A DNA stretch of 64,000 nucleotides from Epiperipatus broadwayi (GCA_028023455.1 JAQFVV010006545.1:1-64000); one strand, 5' to 3'. Shown: positions 38,723 through 51,250, counted from the first letter of the stretch. Program-made: numbers and translations. Notes: generated from the sequence alone by a model not told the origin.

Positions 38723-39418
38723 GCTAATTATATTATTGGTTGTATGAGGTAAAAATCAAATCTTTTAATTGGCCAACTCACAAACTGAAGACAAAGCCTA
38801 TTGTTAAAACATATTCACCTATAATATTAAATTCAACTCAGATACGTTTATAAAAAGTATATTATTAATTTTTCAGGTTATGAAGAGAACGAAAGTTCTT
38901 TCAAAAATAAATTGCTATTTATTTATTCTAAAATATTCAATTTTGGCAACATAAAAGCTATAATATAAACAAAAAGATCGACTTTTACGTTATAGAAAAG
39001 TAAATATTTCTTTTTACTACAGCTTCAATATTTTTACAAAAATCTTCGATATTTTTCGAAAATAATTTTGTTTTTTTAGTTTATTTTTTAAAAATTATTT
39101 TTAATTTGTCAAATTATACTTTTTTTAATACTTAAAACACATTCGAAATGAAAATCTCAGCGTTTATCTTTATTTTCTTTGATCAGGCGGTTTCTTTGTT
39201 TTTTCCAGCCAATCAGAATGTCTTTGTTGGCTGAGAACTGGCTGAGAGCCAATCACCAATAAGCTTCTTTCTTTGTTTAGCTTTAAATGCATTTTTTTTT
39301 ATTTTTTACTTGTAAAAGAATTCGGAAGAGGGCACCATCTTATAGAGCTTTTAAAAACCTATTTAAAAACATATTGAACGAATATTTTCGTATAAAAACT
39401 CGCAGAGTTAGAGTGATG
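38723..39418. other. AT-rich segment interrupting ORF1, with CCAAT boxes
   Basis: About 700 bp with the base composition of the host intron rather than of the LINE, lying between two pieces that both look like ORF1. Two CCAAT elements (agccaatcag at about 39209 and agccaatcacc at about 39248) lie 40 bp apart. Whether this is an insertion or part of the element is unclear. I found no clean inverted ends or target duplication. Confidence 0.4.
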
Positions 39419-39604
39419 TCAGATGTCTATGAGGAGCCTCGTAAGAGGTGGGAAAAGGGTTAATGCTGGACTTTTTTCGATGCTGTGAGGCTGCTGGTTT
39501 ATTTTTGTTACGTTCGCATATGTTTTTGCGATAGTCGCAGTTTTCATTTTATCACCGTTTGTTTGAGCGCAATTTATGTTGTTTGCTTCTTGACACAACA
39601 CCAT
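39419..39604 (-). pseudogene. Probable N-terminal piece of LINE ORF1
   Basis: A 61-codon open frame from an ATG at 39604 contains TATIAKTYANVTKINQQ; a (K/S)YA-V-K phrase of this kind is common near the start of LINE ORF1 proteins. It lies upstream of, and on the same strand as, the rest of the element and ends where the AT-rich segment begins. Assignment rests on position and this short motif. Confidence 0.45.
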
Positions 39605-39823
39605 GCTTGTTTATGACGTTAGAATTTATTTTTTGTTATGAACTACCATATTACTTACTTTTTGCTAGAAAACAACTGTTCAGTAATCAGCCATCGCTGT
39701 CTTTATCAATCACAGATATATATCACAGTTTTTAAGTGTGAAAATGATTAGAATATGGGAAAAAAAGATTATTAATTAAGACCTTCATTCTTGATGACTT
39801 AGGCATACATGCACATGCGCATT

Positions 39824-40281
<458 letters not shown>

Positions 40282-41525
40282 GTAGTATATTTTATATTAA
40301 AATTACACACCAGACATACATATATACAATATATTCATGGTTCATTAGTAGCAAATATAATAGGATAGGTATTTTATAATCTATTCAGCTAATTAATTTT
40401 GCTAATAATTAGTTATCTGGTTATTTATATCCAGAAGATAAAAACAATTATGAAAAACTGTTTAAAATCACATCACCCAGAAAACGGAGAGTCTGTGAGT
40501 ATTATGTTCTCTTTCACTGTTTATCTATGAAAAACTGTTGCAAATGCATATTTTTTTCAAGGCATATACACGTTAAGTTATTAATGTAGTTTTTAAAAAT
40601 TTTATTGAAGAGTAAAATATTATTTTATAGCTTCAAGGAAAGAACTATAAATAAAAAGACATTATCCAGCATTGCCACCATTCAAGTAGAAAGCTTCCAA
40701 ACAGTTTTTTATTTTTTTTAACAAGTGGCTAATAATTTCTAATTATCCATTTAAAAATCCGATTTTGGATAGTTAATAGAATTGACTATAGCGGATGACC
40801 TGAATAAAATGAGCTATTTAAAAATTGTTATATAAAATTAAAAAATTAAATACTACCTACCAATATATTAATAGTAATAAATAAAATGGAAAATTGTGTA
40901 ACATTATAATTGTAGCCAAAAAATCAAAAGTTTACTAAAATTCTTCCACAACTATGATCTCATCTAGAGATCTTTTCAAGTGGAACACACACGCACACAC
41001 GCCTTTCATATCATTAACGGGAGACATCATTTTCGAAATTAAATTTTTTGGTTATAAGCAATATCATCATCACTATAGATGAATTTCATGTGTCTGTTTT
41101 TAGAAGGTAAATCAAGTGGAAAACAATCCTGTATCAGACCCTTCTGTACAGCTATATGTTTACTACCTGAATATCTTACAGATTTTGCTATTAAAGTGTA
41201 TTTTGTCACATAAATTAATGGTCTACCAGCCTGTTAGAAAAAAACTTTCAGAATATTATTTTTCTAAATAGAATGGTAAGCAGAAATTAGAATTACAATA
41301 GTAATACTAGTTTTTAATTTAAAATGTTTTTTTCATTGACAAGTTGTATAAAACAATTTATTTTTGACCTTTGTAAAAAACTGACTGTCAATTAGTGAGA
41401 AATTTTTGTTAATGTAATTTTTTTTCAAACAGTTCTAAAAATACATAATAGCATGAGGTCTATGAAAACCAAGAAAGCAGCACCTTCTCTATCACTTAAA
41501 TCATTACAATTGTAATTTTTTTAAT
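40282..41525. other. Intron two, no gene recognised
   Basis: AT-rich intronic DNA with a short (CA)n-like patch at 40985-41002. No element ends recognised. Confidence 0.5.
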
Positions 41526-43485
41526 ATTTTCATATTTATAATATTTCATAATTTTTAATGCATTTTTTTTAAAAAACTTGAGCAATTATTTATCTTAACT
41601 GATCTATTTAATAAAATGTACTGATTGCTTTCTTGCTGAAGTTTTCTTTAATGTTTTCAAGCATTGATGATACATTGTCTTTTTTAGTCACATTAATAGG
41701 CACTTATGAAAATAATTTTTGAATTTCATGATATGGCTTAAGAGTAGTTCTGTATTTTATCTCATGAAAACAAATTTTAAATTAAGTACATGTACGAATA
41801 TAAAAGAGTACTGCTTTTAATAGTATTTTATGCTAATTGTTCAATGATATTCATAATACTTATAGCATTTTATCTCATGGGAGCAATTTAAATACATATT
41901 ATATTATGAAGTTGTGCCATTATTTGATGGTGTAGATTCAGTGTAGTTCAAAGATATTCATAATAATCTTTACAATATTTTGCTCATGCTTCAACTGAAT
42001 TATATAATACAGTAAATTTGATTTTGTCAATAATATTTATATTAAATATATAAATAAATTAAGAGTAATATGTCAATTTAGACTTTGACATATTTTGGAT
42101 GTATTTTTATATTTTTTGAACTATTATAATTTTGAAATGAAGAAATCTATGGATAAATATTGCATAATTTATTCTTTTATTTTCATATTTATAATGTTTC
42201 ATTTTTTTTTTAATAAATTGCAAAATTGAGCAATTATTTATCTTAACTGGTACATTTAATAAAATGCACCCATTGCTTCTTGGCAGAAGTCTTCCATAAT
42301 GTTTTCTAGAATTGATATATTGTCTTCTTTAGACACATAAATAAACATTAATAAAAATAATTTTTGATTTTTTGTGGTATAGCTTAATAATAGTTCTATA
42401 TTTTATCTTACGAAAACAAATTCTAAATTAAATACATGTATTAATATGAAGTTATATTGTTTTTAATGGTGTTCTACATTAATTGGTCAAAGACATTAAT
42501 AATAGCTTATGTAGCATTTTATTTCATTGGAGCAATTTAAATATATATTGTAATATAAAGTTATATAAAGAGCTTGCAAATAAGCTCTTAAAAAGATTTT
42601 CAGAAGATCCCTAACCCCAGATCGGTTTCTGCTACTGGGTTCCTCAGTGAGTTGTTGGATATTCCAGCATTAGATTAAAAATAACAGGACAAGCCCAGCA
42701 CTTTATTTAATGGATAACTTTTAAGTAGAATATCTGAAATTTTCAGTCATTCATATGTCTTTCAATCCAGCTATATGGGACTGAACTAATTTCAGATACA
42801 ACATTTATTAATAGCTTTAGCAATATAAAATCACAAAGCCTTAATAGCAAAAAATAAAATTACAAAAAAAATCAAGTCAGATGTCACATGATGTAATTAA
42901 ACAAGCTTTTGTAATACAAATGTTATATAAAGAGCTTGCAAATAAGCTCTTAACAAGCTTTTCAGAATATCCCTAACCTTAGACCAGTTTCTGCTCTGGG
43001 CTTCCTAAGTGAGGTGTTAGGATATTCAAGCATTAGATTAAAAATACCAGGACAAGCCCAGCACTTTATCTAATGGATAACAATTAAATAGAATATCTGA
43101 AACTTTCAGACATCCATATGTCTTCCAATCCAGCTACCTAACTTAAATAGCCATATTTGTAATACAAGCTTGTTTAAATTAGGTCATATAACATCTGACT
43201 TGATTTTTTTTTTTTGTAATATAAAGTTATGGCATTGGTTTTTGGTTTAATAAATATATTCATAATAATCTAACAATATTTTGTTTATGCTTCAAATGAA
43301 ATATATCATATGGTAAATTTGGTTTTGTCAATAATATTTATATTAAAATATATAATATTTTTATTATTTAAAAGTAATATTTCAATTTATTCTTTGACTC
43401 TTTTTGAATGTAATTTTATAATATTTTTTTGAACCATTGTAATTTTGAAATGAAAAAATCTATGGATAAAGATTACATACTTGAT
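41526..43485. repeat. Tandem duplication of about 645 bp, second copy split by an insertion
   Basis: Unit 1 is about 41526-42171. Unit 2 is about 42178-42564 plus 43231-43480. Shared blocks run in the same order: attttcatatttataat, gagcaattatttatcttaac, tttaataaaatg, gagcaatttaaata, attttgtcaataatatttat, tttgaaatgaa, aatctatggataaa. The units have diverged by perhaps 20 percent. Unit 2 is interrupted by the insertion at 42565-43213, so the duplication came first. Confidence 0.85.
42548..43230. mobile_element. 649-bp composite insertion with perfect 17-bp target duplication
   Basis: The 17-mer ttgtaatataaagttat stands at 42548-42564 and 43214-43230; the sequence between is absent from the sister unit at 41.9 kb. 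The insert holds two copies of one repeat (from 42565 and from about 42928, both starting ataaagagcttgcaaataag). The tail of the first (42870-42918) is an inverted copy of the end of the insert (43159-43204). The right end has a T-rich run before the duplication. No coding capacity. Relatives of the repeat lie at 53402-53790 and 53905-54005. Confidence 0.85.
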
Positions 43486-46400
43486 TTTATTTGATGTCAT
43501 TTGGATCTCTTAGTTTTGGAAATCCAAAATTAGAAATGATAAAGTTAAATATAACAATTAAAACCTATTTGTCTTTCAGCTGTTATGACACAATACCTTG
43601 ATTAAAAGTTATACAAGAAAAGCAAATTATTGTGTTGGCTATATATTTTTTTCTAATAAAAAATATGATGTAGTTGTTTTTAATAGATTTGCTTATATAA
43701 TTTATTTAAAACTCAAAATAATAATAATAATAAATATAGTTAAATCATTTGAAAGTGTTAATTTCATTAATAATATTTTGTTTGATCTATGGTATAAATA
43801 CGTAAACATCTTTAACTATTTCAATTCAAAATAAGAATGTTTAAAATATTGAAAAAAAAAAGGAATATTTATTTGGTAATATGTTACTTAGAAATATATA
43901 AATCAGCTTTCTTCCATAATGAAGCAGTAGGGTCTGCTTTGCAGATCTTCGTTTCACCTTTTCTCACCTACTTCCTACCCTCATACCTTAGTTTGAACCC
44001 CAATCTATCGTAGTGTGTCCGCAATACACTTATATACCGAAAATCCTGCCTAATTTTAAACCACGAGCACAATGCTCGTATTATATATATAACTTATTCC
44101 CAAATAAAATAAAATATTATGAATTATGTATTTGTTCCCATAATTTACATTCATTAAAAAGTTAGTTATATAAGTCGTAATTGCGCACACACTATGATAT
44201 CCATTTTAAAACATATCAAAATTATAAATTGTTAAAGTTATTTTGTTTGAATCTATTTACAAATATATTACTGTCGTAATATATTTTGATTTAAAATAAC
44301 TCATTTAGTAAATATTCGTTTAGTAAATAGATTCAAATATTGCAATTTAAAAGTAAAATAACTTTCGTTTAATTTAATAAAAGTTATCCCAAATATTTCT
44401 TTAAAATAAATGAGGGACAATAGTTTAATTAGTTAATATTATATAAGTTTATCTAAATACAGTAGATGTCCACTTAAGGTTTTCTTTAATTAATAAAAGT
44501 AATTTTTAATTAAATCTAGTTTGTAATCTGAATGTCGACAGGGAAATTAACAAAAGAAATTAATTAATGTTGAATTCCTTTAGACATTGGGATAGATTTA
44601 ATTACAGCTGATAAATCCGATATATTTTTGTAATGCTCCAGGGCAGTTCTATTGTTAACGTCTACTATAAAAAGAATGGTTTTCTTTTGTTCTCCAGTCT
44701 GTATTCTAATGTTTCTAAGAGAAATCATTCTGAGTTCTATTCTAATAATTTATAAATCTTGACATGACAGAGTAGAGTGCAAGAAGGCTATTTCTCTCCG
44801 GAATGGTCATCTGCTGCCGTAGACCATCGGAAGTTATCACACAAACCCCGGAACTGCTGCTGCTGCTGCCAAAAATATGAACATTTCCAGATTTTGCTGT
44901 TAAATTATATAAAAACCTGCCGACCACCAATCTACCTAAATGCTTCTCCAGAGGTAACCCTAAATTAACCCAAGAGCTCTTGTGATAACTAACATGCTAT
45001 AGCTATTTAAAATTGTTTTTCTTATATTTCACATAACTTCATTATGTATTTCTTTAACGTGTTTAAATATACTCAACATTTTGCTCTCTATCCTTGGGTT
45101 AATATTTTCTATTTATTAAGCTTTCTGTTATTTTATTATGATAATGTGTCAGAATCATCTTTGACCGAGTGAATTATTCCCTTTGTTGAAAACAAGACGC
45201 CGCTATGAAGGCATATTTTAAATTTCTAAATAATTTCCAATTTTTATTATCTTGCAAATCACTCGTTCGAGGGCGATTCTTTTCTTTAATATATAATATA
45301 ATCACATAGTTTAAAATCTACATGTTATTGATTTTAATCTACTATGAGAGTATGTGCGAGGTCAATGATTAATGTGTCCCCTAATGCATGATTGCGTATA
45401 TAAATCTATACTTACTTTTCAAACCCGCAAGCATGCATTTTCCTATTTTAATTACCGTGTTCTACTTTAATTACAAAGTTCATCATTGACGTCGAGAATG
45501 TGCGGACCCTTTTAAATGAATTTCTGGAAATTTGATTGGGCATTTCTCTTAATTCAAGTAAAACCCATTCAGTATGTTTTGTATACACTAGTCTCGTATT
45601 GCTGGTAAATGAATTGGTTGTTGAGACCACTTTGTTTTACTTTTCCAAGGATTCTTTACACAGCAAAGTCCATTATTTTCGCTTATTGCAGATTTCCAGG
45701 CAAAGTGTGCCTCCAAATGACACACCTGGGAATTAAACGCAATCATCATCCAGTTGCTAAGTTTCAGCTGTTCATAAAATACTTTCATACAGGTTAGCGG
45801 TGAGATGCCCTCCGTAATTATTCCGGATCTTTAATATTGTTTTATTTTATATTTATTTTACAAAGCATCCATGACTTAAATATGTCACACCCTCCAACTT
45901 TAATAAATTCATTATCAGCAATACTGACCTCCCAATGCAACTCTATTATTATTATTCTCAAATAAATGCTTTGATCCCATTCCCACTTTGTTGCTTAGTA
46001 AGCTTTAGTCCATGCTATTCTCGAAATCAATAAATATTTTAGAACACTTAATTTTCAAATATTTTCTTAAACTTGTATAATTACTCAAAGCACCTCGCAC
46101 ATGTTCCTATCTCGTCAAGCACATTATCGTAATGCTATTAGCCCGAGGAATAGAATATATCACTTTGTTTTAAAACCTTTTGTCATTTATTGAAATATAA
46201 TGCCCACAATTATTTAATACGTGTCCCTGTCTCATATAAGCAGACAGTGGCGTTATATATATATTTTATTTAAATAAATTTTGTGAAATTATTTAAAACT
46301 AAATTTGATCTCTTATTTTATTTGATTCCTATCACTGTCTCGGTCTATATATATTTTTTCTGCATTTCTTTTGTAAATCCATAGACGTTAATTAGCCACC

Positions 46401-47036
46401 CAAACTTCTTTTGGTATAGAGTCTTTTGTTTCTCCCTGACCACCAGGCACCGGTCAAAGGTCATACTAGTAGTGGCATCAGATGCGTTGTCACGTAGATG
46501 GCGCTGTGAAATTTGGGCTTTAGATTCGAACTTAGTATATCTAGAAGGCAACCCCTCCTAGAATGTTCAGTTTCGTGTCTGGGTTTGAATTCTGCAGTGT
46601 GTTAGCGAGATAGACAATTCTGACTGTTACAATAAGCATTACGTTTATATTGTGTATTTTTAAGTAATTATACTGGTCTAAGGTTAGGTCAGATGCATTC
46701 CACAAATGTATCTGTAAAAAATATTTTTTCTGTGCTGAATAAAATTAAATTCACGCCTGAAATGATATTAGCAAAACCATCTATCAAAATTAGCATTAAT
46801 ATCAATAAAGAAGTCTTTATGGATGAAATTGCTTAATAGTCACACGAAGGCATTTATAAAAGAAAATTAAGCAAAGATTTTGTAAAGTAAGAAAAGATTG
46901 AGTTGATTTTTAAATCAATTAATTTAAAACTGCTATTTTACAAGTAAATATTTTATTTTCAAAGAAAAACGAGCTCCTTTTTTTTCACTCTAGTGACAAC
47001 GTACTCAACTATTTTCTTGGAATTATTTAGTTTTTA
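43486..47036. other. Intron two, no gene recognised
   Basis: About 3.5 kb with patches of more balanced composition (43910-44070, 44600-44960, 45160-45800, 46380-46560). A 62-codon minus-strand frame (44742-44930) has a serine run from (GCA)n and no known domain. Overlapping frames on both strands at 45448-45797 match nothing. A hairpin cgagcacaatgctcg lies at about 44065-44079. Confidence 0.45.
46491..46504 (+). promoter_or_regulatory. Single CTCF-like motif, weak
   Basis: CACGTAGATGGCGC matches 12 of 14 positions of the core CCASYAGRKGGCRS. It is on the strand opposite to the cluster at 7.2 kb. A lone partial match in a window this size may be chance. Confidence 0.3.
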
Positions 47037-47161
47037 AACTGGTATAGTTTTGCTTTTTTTTTCTTCTCATTTGTCATAGCATCAACCGGGAAGCAAATCC
47101 GCTAACTTGGGACAACTGACCTCTCGACATCAATGCTTGACAGAACTGGTATAGTTTTGCT
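47037..47161 (-). mobile_element. Short tRNA-like SINE, copy 2, with perfect 18-bp target duplication
   Basis: The insertion 47055-47143 lies between two exact copies of aactggtatagttttgct (47037-47054 and 47144-47161). On the minus strand it begins TGTCAAGCATTGATGTCGAG and ends ATGACAAATG followed by an A-rich tail next to the duplication, as expected for target-primed reverse transcription. A box B-like GGATTTGCTTCCCGG is present. The body is only about 75 bp. Confidence 0.88.
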
Positions 47162-48196
47162 GTTATACCAACTTTTTGGAAAATTCCTTTATAAATAATA
47201 TTGATGAATAGTTTTGCCTAACACATTTGGCTTTTATTTCTAAATATTTAGAGATTCTGTAAGCATGCTGTCGTCTTGAACATTTCTTCAAGTAAGACAA
47301 TTGAAAGCACGTTCAAGTTCACCAACATCTACAGATTTTATAAGATTTATATTAGGAAAATATTGTGATTGAGAAGCTTTCAGTTCTGCTGTGATTGATT
47401 TTATTCTCTCTATTAACGTTTTGTTTAAAAATCTGAAATGAGACAGTCTTATTAGCAGAGGGAGTAATAATTCTTTTAGAGCTAATTTTATAGTCACAAA
47501 GTTTATATAAAAATGATAAGACCATTAATTTAGATCTTGTAATGTTTTTGTTATGCATGGTCTTTATTCATTTTTCCATCATCATTTAGTGATTTCATAG
47601 TATTTGTTTAAGACTTTCTTAAACATTTCATAAAAAGGGAATTATGGAGATTTTAGTAATTTTCATTGAAGACACTTAGGATATTGACCACAGTTCCTTC
47701 TTAAATTCCATCTCAAAACAGTATAATATCCAAATAGAAAAATGTGAATTCCAATTGTCATTAGACTTGATTTATGTTTATAATGAGAGAAAGCAGAAGT
47801 ATATCAGCAGGTAATGATGATAACAATTTTCTGCCAAAACAAAACATAAATCAGAGGGTATCTCTGCTCGTTATCTGTCTTAGCAAAATTTTTTATTCAT
47901 TTGGTATATGCTAAATCCATATTATTTAAATACATCTATTATAAATATTGATAAAAGGCTTGATCATTTGCATATTTACAAAGTATTAGCTATAGCAACA
48001 TAATCAATTGTAATTCATTTCTTGATAAACAAACAATTATTCACTATAATAAATTTACAAAAAAAAAAAAAAATTAAAAGAAAGTTTTTTTTTTAATGGT
48101 AGTCATGTTGTAATATATAGATATAGTACAATATTGTTATCATGAGAGCAATTCGTCTTTATAATATAAAATGGCAATTTTCCACTAAGGAAAACA
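47162..48196. other. Intron two, no gene recognised
   Basis: AT-rich DNA. The overlapping short minus-strand frames at 47288-47558 are not recognisable. Confidence 0.5.
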
Positions 48197-48339
48197 AAGT
48201 ACTGTACAAGTTTTTTTTTTCATGTGTCATGGCATCGGCCAGGAGGCGAACCCACCACAACCGTCTGAAACCAACTGCTTGCCTGCAAGGCAGCTGCGCT
48301 GACCTCACAGCTAACAACGCTTGACAAGTACTGTACAAG
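48197..48339 (-). mobile_element. Short tRNA-like SINE, copy 3, with perfect 14-bp target duplication
   Basis: Between two copies of aagtactgtacaag (48197-48210 and 48326-48339). On the minus strand the body runs from TCAAGCGTTGTTAGCTGTGA to GATGCCATGACACATG and a run of A. It contains GAGGTCAGCGCAGCTGCC, like the D-arm/box A region of a tRNA, and box B GGTTCGCCTCC near 48255. At about 110 bp this is the longest of the three copies and probably closest to the full element. Confidence 0.88.
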
Positions 48340-49505
48340 CTGCATTCATTATGTAATTAAAAATCATATAAGTCATAAATAATACATTGCAATTATAATA
48401 AGTACAAAATATAATTATCTAATATATTATTCATGATCGTCTTATTACAGTCTGTAGTAGAAGTGTTGATAAACTGAAGGCAAACAAAATTTTTATCATT
48501 AATGTAAACAATTTCTCCCCGAAACAATAAAAATTTCATTCAGTGTATAATTAAAAGTAAACATTGACTATATGCATAAGTAAAGGACACTAAAATAAAC
48601 CGAAAAATGTGCATATTGTTTAAAATATAGTATAATTTATTTAACTAAATTTTCATATTTTCGTACTAACAGAAATTATTTTTCCTATAAAAAAACATTT
48701 TACAACCAAAAGCAAAATTGGTAAAAACAATTTAATCTTTTACATTATTAAAACTATATAAATCAGCTGTAAATTATATTTTTATGTAATTTTTATTAAA
48801 TTAGATTGTAATTTAATAAAAATACAATAATAAACTGTTGATTTTTAAATTTTTGTAGTAAATCAGCATTACAAAATATTCAAAATATTATTCAATAAAT
48901 AATTGCTTTTGACACATATAAAGTGCATCAAATACTTTAGTAATATGCATTATGTTTTGTACATGCTTTGTTTTAATTAACGATTTGCCAATTAATATCA
49001 GTCTTATAGTCCTAAAATATAAAATTATATACATATTTAAAAAATAAAAGGTCAAAGTTTATTCAATAATGTTATTTTTTCTCAATTTTAAACTTTTTTA
49101 TTACATATTGTACATTTATTATATATGTTTAATTTGTGCTAATGAGTTTAAGCATCTTGTGTGAAAAATAAACAATTATTGTATTTTTGTTACGAATTTT
49201 TTTTTACAAGGACTTTGCAGAATTAATTGTTTATATTGGCAGGATATAACTATATGTATCTATTCTGGATATTATGTTGTACTTGGAATCGTAAATTATG
49301 AAATCCATCACATTTTATAAAAAACTTGTGACTATTCTTTTGCCAAATAATATAATTTAATGAGACTAATTTGGAAAATGTAATTTTTTTATATATGTAT
49401 TCTTGAGGTTGAATAATATTTGTGGCAAAATAAAAGTATTTTGACACAATTATTATTAAAATTAATTTTAATTGTAATTAAAAAAAAATAAATTATATGA
49501 ATTTA
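48340..49505. other. Intron two, no gene recognised
   Basis: Very AT-rich DNA with no recognisable coding or element. Confidence 0.5.
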
Positions 49506-49512
49506 TTTAAGA

Positions 49513-51007
49513 ATGGAAAAACAGAAACAAATCTTATATTATAAGGATTATAAAGAAAAAATGACGATTCAAATCAGAAAGTTGAAATTTAATTCAGTGG
49601 AAAATTTTAACAACAAGCTTAATAGAGAGAAATTTATCACCTCAATTCTTAGAGCTTACAAAACAATGGCATATCTAGAGCAAAATAATACCGAATTTAT
49701 TCATCTGCCACAAGGCCACCAAGGATGTTTGCTAACTCAAAGCTACATCAACCTGTTGAAACTTTAAGACTAATGTTAGATTTTGGAGGAGTTCATTATT
49801 TCAAAACTGCTAAGCTGGTCAACCAAAGTTTGGTTGATAGTGTAGGTTTTGGTGACGACACAATTAAGTCTTCCTTCGAGTTCATTAGAAAAATTAAGAA
49901 TAGATTAATAGATCAAAATTTTGAAACTGCAGCCATGAATGTGACAGAATTATATGGATTGATTAACAGGAAGTGGTCAATCAACATCGTTCACAAAGAA
50001 TTAATAAGTAATCCATGTCCAGCTGAATGCATGAACTTTATTCGAGCCTTCCTTAATTGGTTAGACAATCACATTTTTACAACTTTTGAGGGTAAATGGT
50101 ATGATATGAAAGATGGTTGGCTGATAGGTCTTCCCTTAAGTGGAGTAATTTCTAGCATATTTTTAAACTTCTTCGAAAAGCAAATCATCTCTAAATACCA
50201 GGCTAACAATCTTGGATTAATATACTCACATTATGCTGATAATGTGTTCATTGCAGCTCCAAGAGATATAATCATGAATATTCAAAATGAATTACAGCTG
50301 CAAACTAAATTAATCATGTACACCATCTGAAAGAATGAATTGCAGAAACTAAAATATTTAGATTTTCTAGTCCATAGAGAAGGCAGGGCTCTGTATTATT
50401 GCATGATTATTAAACCTTTTGAGGTCAGAGGATTCACCCACCCAAACTCCAATTCGCCTACATCACATAAATTTGCAGTTGTAAATGTGTTTTTATTTAG
50501 GAATCAAAATATATGTAAATTTGAGGCTGATAGGAAGGCGAATATTGCAAGCCACATAAGATATTTATTAAGTGTGAGCTTCAGCTATAGATTAAGTACT
50601 AAGAAAATTGATCAATTTTATAAAAAATCAATAGCTAACAACACTATTAAAAATAAACCTCAAATCACCCTCCCTTTCATCCCCAAAGTATCTAAACAGC
50701 TTGTAAAAACTAGCTAATGAATGTAAAGTCAGCTTCTGCACCCTTCCCCAATACTAACAGACTCATTAACAATGCGAAAAACAGAATCGATCCATCTCAA
50801 AATCCCCAAGTTGTATATAGCATTTTACGCCCCCAGGCTCAATGCAGCACTACATACTATGGGGAGACCAAGGTCACTGACTATAATAGAGCTGCTCAGC
50901 ACATGTATACATACAGAAGAGCAAAAAAGAACAATGATAACATCTCAATATTTTTTGAACATGAGAAGCCGGCCGGTCATATGTTTGAACCCTCCATCCC
51001 AAAATAG
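49513..51007 (+). pseudogene. Penelope-like RT with GIY-YIG-like tail, broken
   Basis: The first frame (49513-49767) ends in the fingers. Homology continues in the next frame with RPPRMFANSKLHQP, the equivalent of the PPRxYxLPKxHKP block of Penelope-like RTs. The RT then runs to 50327: WLIGLPLSGVISSIFLNFFE is motif B and LIYSHYADNVFIA is motif C, where the second catalytic Asp is Asn (YADN; codon AAT). A TGA at 50328 and a small shift separate it from LQKLKYLDFLV and the thumb (50340-50714). After a stop a last frame (50717-51007) gives VVYSILRPQAQCSTTYYGET and an RAAQH segment, a degraded GIY-YIG (YGET keeps the motif). Inactive, with at least three breaks. Confidence 0.82.
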
Positions 51008-51250
51008 TCTGTGCTGAGGCTAATGATTGCAAAAGAAAAATAAAAGAAGCATATTTTATTATCATTGATAACAATGTGATCAATAGACATGACACATGTT
51101 TTGCTATCTCCAGAAAATGGACAAGTTAATTTACATATGCATTTACATATATTACCATTTATCAATAACCCAACAATGATTTAAAATCTGTTTTGGTTAT
51201 GAATATGAGGGACAAACCCTCGAAAGCACTAGGCCTCCATTAATTTATTT
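49513..51250 (+). mobile_element. Penelope-like retroelement 2, a different lineage from element 1
   Basis: A second Penelope-like element, in the same orientation as the host gene. The coding region (49513-51010) is followed by a segment with the hairpin GAGGG-ACAAA-CCCTC at 51207-51221 followed directly by GAAA, resembling the stem II and GAAA part of a hammerhead ribozyme. Its protein is only distantly like element 1. Exact ends not determined. Confidence 0.8.

Larger units (their letters stand above)
33798..39604 (-). mobile_element. APE-type two-ORF LINE, nearly full length, inactive
   Basis: A non-LTR retrotransposon on the strand opposite to the host gene, inside intron one. From 5' to 3' (high to low coordinate): the likely ORF1 start (39604-39419), an AT-rich interruption (about 38725-39410), the rest of ORF1 with a zinc knuckle (about 38722-37328), ORF2 with endonuclease, RT and a C-terminal zinc motif (37299-34058), a 3' UTR, then a trinucleotide tail at 33797. 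It is less AT-rich than the intron around it. A CCHC-type ORF1 with no RNase H in ORF2 suggests a Tx1/L1-like or related clade, but I cannot fix the clade. Confidence 0.85.

Noticed and set aside
44742-44968. Overlapping 62- and 63-codon frames on opposite strands with serine or cysteine runs
   Set aside because: The runs come from a short (GCA/TGC)n repeat and I recognise no domain. An exon of an unknown gene cannot be excluded, but nothing supports it.
45448-45797. Four overlapping open frames on both strands
   Set aside because: Mutually overlapping, no recognised motif. At most one could be real, and none has supporting signals.
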